This document shows positions 1-5,391 of a stretch of DNA of 11,844 nucleotides, in pieces (the first letter of the stretch is position 1; each line of letters begins with the position of its first letter). The position numbers and the translations under genes are program-made. The stretch is from Sulfurimonas sp. (GTDB lineage: Bacteria > Campylobacterota > Campylobacteria > Campylobacterales > Sulfurimonadaceae), in the NCBI GenBank assembly GCA_027063215.1, contig JAMOSE010000097.1, positions 1 to 11,844 on the forward strand, written 5' to 3'. The notes under the pieces were generated by a model. That model saw nothing but the letters and a program-made list of their open reading frames with translations. It was not told the DNA's origin and did no database searches.

Positions 1-99
1 GATAAACTCTCAACAGAGTTTAAAGATGGAATTTTGAGCGTTACTATTCCAAAAAAAGAGATTAAAAAACCAAAAGCAAAAGTGATCCCTATCAAATAG
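1..99 (+). CDS. Small heat-shock protein (Hsp20/alpha-crystallin family), C-terminal fragment
   Basis: Only the last 32 codons are in the window; the 5' part lies to the left. The visible residues run from DKLSTEFKDGILSVTIPK to a lysine-rich tail ending KVIPIK. The 'DGxLxVTIPK' strand is the typical last beta-strand of the alpha-crystallin domain, and the terminal I-P-I is the I-x-I motif that docks into a neighbouring subunit during oligomer assembly. Hsp20 proteins are ATP-independent cytoplasmic holdases that bind unfolding proteins under stress. The frame closes with TAG at 97-99. The next gene starts 25 bases downstream on the same strand, so the two may be co-transcribed. The call rests on a short but characteristic tail; the rest of the domain cannot be judged. 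Confidence 0.8.
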   Translation, partial: DKLSTEFKDGILSVTIPKKEIKKPKAKVIPIK

Positions 100-124
100 A
101 AGAACTTTTTGCTAAAATTGCTTT

Positions 125-1384
125 ATGAATTCCTATGAAGATAAATTTAACAAAGCAATTACAAATACATTCTACGTAAAGCTTCCCCACAATGAACAAA
201 AGTTCATTCGGGAGAAAGCTTTTTTCTACAGATTTTCCCATCAGGAGCTTTTGCAGCTTATCAACATTGCCAGAGATTTGGAGATGTGGGATGAAAAACG
301 AATCTATGAAATTTTTCCTGATCACCCTACAAAAAAGATAGCCTTGAAAAAACTTCGAGAACATTATAAAAATATACAAAACAGACCAAACTCTTATACA
401 AACTTTACACTTAAAAATATTCCAAAAGAGCAAAAATTCACCTTTAAAACAGAAGAAAAAAAGGGTTTTGGTCTGGGTCTTTGTCCCGTTGCCAGCGAAA
501 AGACACGCTGCTGTAACCTACTGACACTTGATGCTGTTGAATCTTGCGGTTTTGACTGCTCTTACTGCTCTATTCAGAGTTTTTATAATCAAAACACAAT
601 TACTTTTGATGCAGGATTTAAGGACAAACTTCTCAACTTAAAACTCGATCCAAATAAAACCTACCATATTGGTACCGGACAAGCAAGTGATTCACTAATG
701 TTTGGAAACCGAGAGGGTATCCTTGAAGCACTTTTAGAATTTGCACGTAAAAACCCCAATGTTATTTTAGAGTTTAAAACAAAATCAGACAATATCTCGT
801 ATCTTTTAGAGCATAATGTTCCTAAAAATATTTTATGTACCTGGAGTCTTAATACGCCTACAATTATTAAGAATGAAGAGCATCTGACGGCTTCACTCGA
901 CAAACGTATAGCAGCGGCAAGAAAAATGGCAGATAAAGGGGTAAAAGTCGGTTTTCATTTTCATCCAATAGTGGAATATGAAGGCTATCTTGACGAATAT
1001 CAAGAAGTATATGAAAAACTTATACTACAATTCCAACCCTCAGAAGTTGCACTTGTCAGTTTTGGGACACTTACTTTTATCAAACCTGTTATCAAACAGT
1101 TACGCGAACGTGAGTTTCGAACAAAGATCACACAGATCCCACACGAGGATGCAAGTGGCAAAACATCCTATCCTGAAGCTACAAAGATAGAGATGTTTCA
1201 ACATGCTTATGAAAGTTTCAAAGCATGGCAGAGTGGAGAGGACAAAGTCTTTTTTTACCTCTGTATGGAACCACACGAACTCTGGAGTAAAACTTTTGGT
1301 TATCAATATGCGACCAATAATGATTTTGAACGGGCTATGCTGGCGGCATACTGCAAAAAAATTGGTCAAAATTATCTTATTTAG
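125..1384 (+). CDS. Radical SAM protein of the spore photoproduct lyase (SPL) family
   Basis: This 419-residue protein carries a canonical radical SAM cluster motif, C141-GFD-C145-SY-C148 (CX3CX2C), which should hold a [4Fe-4S] cluster that cleaves S-adenosylmethionine. Downstream are segments typical of the SPL family: HIGTGQASDSL (181-191), a WSLN strand near 236-240 and GFHFHPI around 290. SPL repairs spore photoproduct in DNA of endospore formers, but this organism type does not sporulate. From memory, the Bacillus enzyme has a hydrogen-donor cysteine in 'SCTSD'; here the matching stretch reads 'GQASD' with Gln, so thymine-dimer repair is not a safe call and the substrate is unknown. A stop codon at 113-115 in this frame makes ATG 125 the first possible start; the Shine-Dalgarno is poor. 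The stop lies 7 bases before the NnrS-like start, and AGGA overlapping the stop serves as that gene's ribosome site, so the pair is probably co-translated. Confidence 0.85.
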   Translation: MNSYEDKFNKAITNTFYVKLPHNEQKFIREKAFFYRFSHQELLQLINIARDLEMWDEKRIYEIFPDHPTKKIALKKLREHYKNIQNRPNSYTNFTLKNIPKEQKFTFKTEEKKGFGLGLCPVASEKTRCCNLLTLDAVESCGFDCSYCSIQSFYNQNTITFDAGFKDKLLNLKLDPNKTYHIGTGQASDSLMFGNREGILEALLEFARKNPNVILEFKTKSDNISYLLEHNVPKNILCTWSLNTPTIIKNEEHLTASLDKRIAAARKMADKGVKVGFHFHPIVEYEGYLDEYQEVYEKLILQFQPSEVALVSFGTLTFIKPVIKQLREREFRTKITQIPHEDASGKTSYPEATKIEMFQHAYESFKAWQSGEDKVFFYLCMEPHELWSKTFGYQYATNNDFERAMLAAYCKKIGQNYLI

Positions 1385-1391
1385 GAATAGT

Positions 1392-2558
1392 ATGCAAACA
1401 AAACAAAATTACTTTTTATCACAACCACATCAGCCTTTTTTTATACTTGGCATTGCAAATGCCATCATAATGATGTTGCTTTTTGCTCTGGCTTACAAGG
1501 GTATTTTTACACTGAGTATAGACACAACACTCTTTCATGTCTATTCACTTGCATTTTTACTCTTTAGTAATGTCTTTACAGGCTTTTTATTTACCACCTT
1601 TCCACGCTTTAATCAAACAGAGGGAATAGAGAAGCACTACTATACAAATATCTTCTATGCAAACCTTATTGGCTCTGTACTCTTTATAGTTGGTGCTTTT
1701 ACAAGCCCTTTACTGAGTGTTATATCTATGTTTATTCTCTTTATTGCACAGATATTTATAGTGATACAACTCCAAAAGATCTTTAGCAACGGCCTTGCAC
1801 CTGATAAAACAGACGCATTGTGGATCTTGGTTGGAAACTATTTTGGACTCGCAGGTCATGCTCTTTTTATAGCAGCTACACTTTTTGGACTCCATACGAT
1901 TATCCCTGCTGCTATCAATATCACATTTTATCTCTATCTGATCTTTTTGGCATTTAGTGTAGGTCAGCGAATGATTCCCTTTTTCTCTCACTCATGGGCA
2001 GAGAAAAATCCAAACTTTATAAAAATAGTCTTTGTTCTTTTTATCTTCAAAAGCATCTTTTCATCTGCAGATATAAAACTTGCAGAACTTATCATTGATA
2101 TTATTCTAGCCCTTTATATGCTACGTGAATTTTTACGTTGGGATCTGCATCCACTGCAATCCCCTTCTATTTTGTGGGTACTGCATCTTGCACTCTTTTG
2201 GCTGCCAACTGCTTTTGGAATCTCTGCTATCAGTTTAGCTGCAGCACTCTTTTTAGATACCTCTTTTTACTTTTTAAATATCCATCTTTTAGCAATTGGT
2301 TTTTTAACAACTGTTCTTATTGGTTTTGGAACACGGGTAACATTGGGACATGGAGGAATGGCTCCACAAGCCGATAAATTTGCAACGGGTCTATTTATCT
2401 TTATACAGCTAGTGGTCCTGCTACGTACACTCTTTAGTCTCAATGTAGCATTTGGATGGGGAGCTGACTTTTTATTTGATATCTCATTTACAGCATGGAT
2501 TATTCTCTTTGTACTCTGGGGTGGTAGATATGCCAAACTCTTAATCTTTGGTAAGTAG
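1392..2558 (+). CDS. NnrS family polytopic membrane protein
   Basis: This 388-residue, very hydrophobic protein has roughly 10-12 membrane segments. Family signs are the N-terminal HQPFFILG (13-20), an HVYSLAFLLFSNVFTGFLFTTFP-like block (49-71), GQRMIPFFSH (191-200) and, near the C-terminus, H298 followed by GFGTRVTLGHGG (311-322). In NnrS proteins the last two correspond to 'RVIPFF' and 'SRVSLGHTG'. NnrS members are membrane haem/copper proteins linked to denitrification and resistance to nitric oxide; the exact activity is unsettled. H49, H200, H265, H298 and H320 are possible metal or haem ligands by position. The frame stays open upstream to 1203, but that stretch overlaps the radical SAM gene, whereas ATG 1392 has AGGA at 1383-1386 and starts directly at the conserved N-terminus. 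The W-H-A-H-E signature of classical NnrS is degenerate here, so it may be a diverged branch. Confidence 0.8.
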   Translation: MQTKQNYFLSQPHQPFFILGIANAIIMMLLFALAYKGIFTLSIDTTLFHVYSLAFLLFSNVFTGFLFTTFPRFNQTEGIEKHYYTNIFYANLIGSVLFIVGAFTSPLLSVISMFILFIAQIFIVIQLQKIFSNGLAPDKTDALWILVGNYFGLAGHALFIAATLFGLHTIIPAAINITFYLYLIFLAFSVGQRMIPFFSHSWAEKNPNFIKIVFVLFIFKSIFSSADIKLAELIIDIILALYMLREFLRWDLHPLQSPSILWVLHLALFWLPTAFGISAISLAAALFLDTSFYFLNIHLLAIGFLTTVLIGFGTRVTLGHGGMAPQADKFATGLFIFIQLVVLLRTLFSLNVAFGWGADFLFDISFTAWIILFVLWGGRYAKLLIFGK

Positions 2559-2597
2559 CACCCTCTTGTGGAGTTATTCGAAACTCAGCCTGCCTAT

Positions 2598-2620
2598 CAC
2601 TCCACTGGTACCACTTAGTG
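2598..2620. promoter_or_regulatory. Imperfect dyad upstream of the cvfB promoter (possible operator)
   Basis: The core TGGTACCA (2606-2613) is a perfect palindrome. It is flanked by CACT at 2598-2601 and AGTG at 2617-2620, which extend the dyad with a one-base asymmetry. It sits just upstream of the -35 region and cannot fold as a tight RNA hairpin because the core leaves a two-base loop, so a protein-binding DNA site is more likely than a terminator. A chance occurrence cannot be excluded. Confidence 0.25.
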
Positions 2621-2623
2621 TCA

Positions 2624-2653
2624 CTTACAGTTAAAGAAAAATTCAGCTATAAT
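2624..2653 (+). promoter_or_regulatory. Putative sigma-70 promoter for cvfB
   Basis: A perfect -10 box TATAAT lies at 2648-2653, preceded by an A/T-rich spacer as is typical in Campylobacterota. CTTACA at 2624-2629 is a 4/6 match to TTGACA at 18-base spacing. Transcription would start around 2660, giving a leader of about 25 bases before ATG 2684. It is the best -10 match I found in the left part and coincides with the 125-base gap between the NnrS-like gene and cvfB. Confidence 0.65.
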
Positions 2654-2683
2654 TCCATATAAATTAATATTACGGAATTACCA

Positions 2684-3535
2684 ATGAAAGAACAAAACTA
2701 CTTTTTAGAATTAGGGAAAATTAATACCCTTAAACTTGACAGATTGACAACACCGGGTGCTTACCTTATGGCACAAGATGGTAATGATGTCTTGCTTCCT
2801 GGACAATACCTCACAGAGAATATGAAAGAGGGCGATCTGCTTGATGTCTTTTTATATACGGACTCAGAAGACAGACTTGTAGCGACTACCGATACACCAA
2901 AAGTCAAACTTGATGAATTTGGTGTTTTAGAGATCGTTGATATTGCACCCTTTGGTGCTTTTTTAGACTGGGGACTACCAAAAGATCTCCTCCTTCCAAA
3001 GAAGCTTCAAAAGACTACGGCAGTGATCGCAGAGAAGCGTTTTATCAAAGTTGTTTATGATGAGCGGACACACAGACTTATTGCCACAGAAAAACTTGGT
3101 GACTTTTTTGAAAAAAAAGTCAAAGGGCTCAAGCCTCACCAAGAGGTAGATATTCTTCTGCTAACAAAGACTCCACTAGGATATAAAGTACTTGTAGAGA
3201 ACAAATATGAAGGGCTTATCTACCATAATGAGATCTTTGAAAACATTACTGTAGGAGAGCATAAAAAGGCTTATATCAAAACAATTCGTAAAGATGGCAA
3301 CATCGATCTCTCACTCCGTAAAATCGGCAGTAAAAAGAGTGGTGGTGCGGCAGAAAAAGTTCTTGAACTCCTTAAAGAAAATAACGGCATTATGCCATAT
3401 AACTCAAAAAGTGCTCCCGAACTTATCAAAGATATTTTTGGTATGAGTAAAAAAGAGTTCAAAGCAGCACTTACAAAACTCAGAACGGATGAGAAGATTG
3501 AAGTAAAAGATACCGGTATCTATCTCAAAGATTAA
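2684..3535 (+). CDS. cvfB: CvfB family S1-domain RNA-binding protein
   Basis: At 283 residues it has the length and layout of the CvfB (conserved virulence factor B)/YitL family. An S1-like fold occupies about 8-68 (GAYLMAQDGNDVLLPG, 25-40), a second about 72-140 (FGAFLDWGLPKDLLLP, 90-105) and a third about 147-213, ending in the S1-type 'DGNIDLSLRK' (204-213). A winged-helix domain follows at about 222-283 (LLKENNGIMPYN, then the ALTKLRTDEKI helix). Family members bind single-stranded RNA in the cytoplasm and influence expression of many genes in Gram-positive bacteria; the role in Campylobacterota is not settled. GGAA about 10 bases before the ATG is a modest ribosome site. It has its own promoter and is followed after three bases by a small gene. 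Confidence 0.88.
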   Translation: MKEQNYFLELGKINTLKLDRLTTPGAYLMAQDGNDVLLPGQYLTENMKEGDLLDVFLYTDSEDRLVATTDTPKVKLDEFGVLEIVDIAPFGAFLDWGLPKDLLLPKKLQKTTAVIAEKRFIKVVYDERTHRLIATEKLGDFFEKKVKGLKPHQEVDILLLTKTPLGYKVLVENKYEGLIYHNEIFENITVGEHKKAYIKTIRKDGNIDLSLRKIGSKKSGGAAEKVLELLKENNGIMPYNSKSAPELIKDIFGMSKKEFKAALTKLRTDEKIEVKDTGIYLKD

Positions 3536-3538
3536 AAT

Positions 3539-3745
3539 ATGGCAAAAAAGAAAAAGATTATTGATCTTAAAAATAAAAACCTGAGCTTTTGTGAAAATGG
3601 CATCGAGTACAAACTACTTCGATTTAAAGCCGAGAATATGACACTTGATGTTATACGCTATGAAGATGGTCAAAAAGTTGATGAGTTCAATATCCCTTTT
3701 GCCCACTTGCCAAAATCACTGAAAAAGATCATCAAACCAAATTAA
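3539..3745 (+). CDS. Small conserved-looking protein of unknown function, coupled to cvfB
   Basis: I do not recognise this 68-residue protein. It starts with a basic stretch (MAKKKKIIDLKNKN), has an apparent beta-rich middle (GIEYKLLRFKAENMTLDVIRY, with one Cys at residue 18) and ends with a basic tail (LPKSLKKIIKPN). There is no membrane segment or signal peptide. The ATG lies three bases after the cvfB stop with no clear Shine-Dalgarno, which fits translational re-initiation by ribosomes finishing cvfB. The charge pattern and coupling to an RNA-binding protein make a nucleic-acid-related role conceivable, but that is inference. Base composition matches its neighbours. It is a likely real gene because the frame is fully open, sits snugly in an operon position and encodes a balanced soluble protein. 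Confidence 0.7.
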   Translation: MAKKKKIIDLKNKNLSFCENGIEYKLLRFKAENMTLDVIRYEDGQKVDEFNIPFAHLPKSLKKIIKPN

Positions 3746-3766
3746 TGTGATAGTTAAACTTGAATG

Positions 3767-3783
3767 GAGAGAAAGAGTCTCTC
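3767..3783. terminator. Weak hairpin after the cvfB unit
   Basis: GAGAGA (3767-3772) pairs with TCTCTC (3778-3783) across a five-base loop, 21 bases after the stop of the small gene. No continuous T-run follows (the downstream sequence is AATAAGCATTTACTTT), so this is at best a weak intrinsic terminator or an RNA 3' end stabiliser. Confidence 0.35.
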
Positions 3784-3833
3784 AATAAGCATTTACTTTA
3801 AAATTTGTATGTAGAATTAAATTAAGGATATAC

Positions 3834-3861
3834 AAGGAGAATCGTAGGTATGATTATATAG
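3834..3861 (+). other. Orphan ribosome-binding-like sequence with a 3-codon frame
   Basis: AAGGAGA (3834-3840) is one of the better Shine-Dalgarno matches in the window, and an ATG follows at 3850. The frame ends at once (Met-Ile-Ile-stop, TAG 3859-3861), 11 bases before the inverted-repeat element. It could be a chance purine run, a remnant of a leader separated from the AroQ-like gene by the insertion, or a minimal leader peptide. Nothing else gene-like was seen in 3784-3872. Confidence 0.2.
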
Positions 3862-3872
3862 AAAAAATTAAA

Positions 3873-3895
3873 TAGACTTCTTGCATAACCTCTTA
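3873..3895 (+). repeat. Left terminal inverted repeat of the MITE-like element
   Basis: This 23-base arm begins TAGACTTCTTGCATAACC. It matches the arm at 4015-4037 without a mismatch. Complementarity stops at the outer border (A at 3872 faces A at 4038) and weakens just inside, which defines the repeat ends. Confidence 0.9.
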
Positions 3896-3994
3896 AATCT
3901 AAAGATGTTGATTAGAGTGCATTAATTTTTTAAGATAAAAATTGAGTAATAGCCGTAGCTATTGGGATAGTTTTATCTTGAAAAAGTGATGTGC

Positions 3995-4000
3995 TATAAG
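3995..4000 (+). promoter_or_regulatory. Possible -10 box inside the element, facing the AroQ-like gene
   Basis: TATAAG at 3995-4000 matches five of six bases of TATAAT and is preceded by TGC, an extended -10 arrangement. A start about seven bases on would give a leader of roughly 45 bases to ATG 4055. No convincing -35 is seen. If real, the element carries the promoter for the downstream gene. Confidence 0.3.
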
Positions 4001-4014
4001 CAATATATTTTTTG

Positions 4015-4037
4015 TAAGAGGTTATGCAAGAAGTCTA
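4015..4037 (-). repeat. Right terminal inverted repeat of the MITE-like element
   Basis: This is the exact reverse complement of 3873-3895. It ends 17 bases before the ATG of the AroQ-like gene. The ribosome site AAGGGA (4044-4049) lies six bases outside the repeat. Confidence 0.9.
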
Positions 4038-4054
4038 ATATTTAAGGGACAGAT

Positions 4055-4348
4055 ATGAAAAAATGTAATTCACTTCAAGAAGTACGAGATGAGATAGATA
4101 AAATAGATACACTTTTAGTAGATCTGATTTCTCAGAGAAGTCACTTAATCCGTCAGGCAGCAGCATTTAAGAACTCTGTCGATGAAGTAAAAGCCGAAGA
4201 TAGAATTGATGACATTATGCAACGTGTTCGCAAACGTGCAATCGAGCTCAATATAAACCCAAATATGATAAGTGAACTTTTTACAATAATGATAGATGAG
4301 ATGGTAGAGACTGAAATTTCAGAATTTAGAAATGATGGAAAGTTTTAA
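4055..4348 (+). CDS. AroQ-class chorismate mutase-type protein (chorismate mutase or isochorismate pyruvate-lyase-like)
   Basis: This 97-residue all-helical protein matches the AroQ fold: a long helix 1 (LQEVRDEIDKIDTLLVDLISQR), a short helix 2 (KAEDRIDDIMQRVRKRA) and helix 3 (MISELFTIMIDEMVETEISEF). The catalytic basic residues fall at R11, R28 and K39, the same positions as in the E. coli chorismate mutase domain, and an acidic/Arg segment follows at E48-D49-R50. The usual Gln near position 88 is not obvious (VETEISE). Chorismate mutase makes prephenate for Phe/Tyr synthesis; the related PchB enzyme splits isochorismate into salicylate and pyruvate. The 'QAAAFK' segment resembles PchB, so the two activities cannot be separated by eye. 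It is a free-standing protein, not fused to PheA or TyrA. The start is supported by AAGGGA five bases upstream. Expression may depend on the adjacent palindromic element. Confidence 0.82.
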   Translation: MKKCNSLQEVRDEIDKIDTLLVDLISQRSHLIRQAAAFKNSVDEVKAEDRIDDIMQRVRKRAIELNINPNMISELFTIMIDEMVETEISEFRNDGKF

Positions 4349-4356
4349 AAGAGATC

Positions 4357-4384
4357 TCAAAAAGAGGACTATACCTCTTTTTGA
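4357..4384. terminator. Bidirectional intrinsic terminator between the AroQ-like gene and infA
   Basis: TCAAAAAGAGG (4357-4367) pairs perfectly with CCTCTTTTTGA (4374-4384) around the loop ACTATA, giving an 11-base stem with A/T tracts that act as the U-run in either direction. It begins 8 bases after the AroQ-like stop and abuts the infA stop (4385), so it ends both converging units, including the long ribosomal operon. Confidence 0.9.
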
Positions 4385-4603
4385 CTATTTGTATCTGTAA
4401 GTGATACGACCTTTATCGAGTGAGTAAGGTGTTAGTTCGAGTTTAACACGGTCACCTGGAAGAATTTTGATATAGTGCATACGCATTTTACCTGCAATAT
4501 GACACAAAATAATATGCCCATTTTCCAACTCTACACGAAAAGTTGCATTAGGCAATGCTTCAATAATCTTGCCGTCAACCTCAATAACATCTGCTTTAGC
4601 CAT
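4385..4603 (-). CDS. infA: Translation initiation factor IF-1
   Basis: This 72-residue protein is full length for IF-1, a single OB-fold that binds the 30S A site during initiation together with IF-2 and IF-3. The family pattern is clear: MAKADVIEVDGKIIEALPNA (1-20), FRVELENGHIILCHIAGKMR (22-41) and the closing DRVKLELTPYSLDKGRITYRYK (51-72). ATG 4603 is preceded by AAGGAA seven bases upstream. It is the last gene of the operon, 27 bases after map, with its stop touching the terminator. In many relatives infA is followed by rpmJ and the rpsM-rpsK-rpsD-rpoA-rplQ block; that block is not here. Confidence 0.98.
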   Translation of the reverse strand: MAKADVIEVDGKIIEALPNATFRVELENGHIILCHIAGKMRMHYIKILPGDRVKLELTPYSLDKGRITYRYK

Positions 4604-4630
4604 TATAAGTTCCTTTTTAAAGTTTTTACT

Positions 4631-5389
4631 CTATGCAAGAGATAATATTTCAGCTTTACCGTCAACAACTGCGACAGTGTGCTCATAGTGTGAACCGCGT
4701 AAACCGTCGGTACTAACAACATCCCAACCGTTATCCAAGATAACAGGCTTTGACTCTTTTTGACATATCATCGGCTCCAAACAAAAAACCATTCCGTTTT
4801 TGATCTTAGGACCAGCTTTTGGACTGCCCCCTTCAAGATAATTTGGAATTTCCGGCTCTTCATGCGGTTTTTTACCAATACCATGTCCACAAAAGTTTCG
4901 AAGAGGAACAAAGCCCCGATCTAAGATAAACTGTTCCATCATATAAGAGAGTTCCTTAAATCGCATACCCTGTTTGATATTTTCAATTGCATAATACAAA
5001 GTATCTTTTGAACATGCGATTAAATCTTCATCTTCTTTTGTGATTGCTCCAACACCCACACTGATAGCTGCATCACCAAACCAACCATCGAGTTCTGTTC
5101 CAATATCATAACCGATTACATCACCCTCTTGGAGCTTATAATCAGATGGAATACCGTGAATGATAACTTCATTCAGTGAAGTACAAACAGCATTGGGAAA
5201 ACCATAAAGTCCTTTAAAAGAGGGACGTGCTCCATGAGAGCGAATATAATCCTCTGCCATAGTATCCATCTCTTTTAATGTCATTCCCGGTTTCGTATTT
5301 TCTTTGAGGAGCTTGAGTGCGCCGCCAACAATTTTGTTAGCTGCGCGAAGTTTTTCGATTTCTTGAGGTTTTCTAAGTGCAATAGCCAT
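4631..5389 (-). CDS. map: Type I methionine aminopeptidase
   Basis: At 252 residues this is the compact type I enzyme, with no N-terminal zinc-finger or SH3-binding extension. It removes the initiator Met from nascent proteins at the ribosome exit when the second residue is small. All five metal ligands of the pita-bread fold are visible: D95 (GYDIG), D106 (FGDAA), H169 (FCGHGIG), E205 (FCLEPM) and E236 (YEHTV). The substrate-side H79 (IIHGIP) is also present. The ATG lies two bases after the secY stop with only a weak GGTT ribosome site, so translation is probably coupled to secY. In many bacteria adk stands between secY and map; here it is absent. Confidence 0.98.
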   Translation of the reverse strand: MAIALRKPQEIEKLRAANKIVGGALKLLKENTKPGMTLKEMDTMAEDYIRSHGARPSFKGLYGFPNAVCTSLNEVIIHGIPSDYKLQEGDVIGYDIGTELDGWFGDAAISVGVGAITKEDEDLIACSKDTLYYAIENIKQGMRFKELSYMMEQFILDRGFVPLRNFCGHGIGKKPHEEPEIPNYLEGGSPKAGPKIKNGMVFCLEPMICQKESKPVILDNGWDVVSTDGLRGSHYEHTVAVVDGKAEILSLA

Positions 5390-5391
5390 TG

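Larger units (their letters stand above)
3873..4037. mobile_element. 165-base MITE-like palindromic element with 23-base perfect terminal inverted repeats
   Basis: The first 23 bases (3873-3895) are the exact reverse complement of the last 23 (4015-4037); the core of the repeat is GACTTCTTGCATAACC. The interior codes for nothing but continues the dyad. AAGATAAAA (3932-3940) pairs with TTTTATCTT (3971-3979), and AATAGC (3948-3953) pairs with GCTATT (3958-3963) around a CGTA loop. All three pairs share one centre near 3955, so the whole unit can form a single long hairpin with bulges. Both outer ends are TA, compatible with a TA target duplication as seen in IS630- or some IS5-type elements. 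Family assignment is a guess from the shape of the ends. The element sits between the cvfB unit and the AroQ-like gene and would be transcribed as a long hairpin in that gene's leader. Confidence 0.75.

Noticed and set aside
92..433. Open frame of 113 codons on the - strand
   Set aside because: It lies opposite the Hsp20 tail and the radical SAM gene, has a low-complexity Phe/Ile/Cys-rich composition and no ribosome site; it is an antisense shadow.
1203..1391. Upstream extension of the NnrS-like gene
   Set aside because: The extra 63 residues overlap the radical SAM gene in another frame and have no family character; ATG 1392 has a good ribosome site and begins at the conserved N-terminus.
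2559..2597. Possible terminator after the NnrS-like gene (GAGTT/AACTC)
   Set aside because: It has only five pairs around a six-base loop and no T-run follows.
3932..3979. Inner stem of the element as an intrinsic terminator
   Set aside because: The strand after the stem reads GAAAAAG rather than a T-run, and the stem shares its centre with the terminal repeats, so it is better seen as part of the whole palindrome.
3746..4054. CRISPR array, tRNA or other RNA gene in the long gap
   Set aside because: There are no regularly spaced direct repeats and no cloverleaf with a T-loop motif; the only repeat structure is the inverted-repeat element.
4351..4358. GAGATCTC palindrome just before the terminator
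   Set aside because: Eight-base palindromes are common; it overlaps the terminator foot and shows no other sign of being a site.
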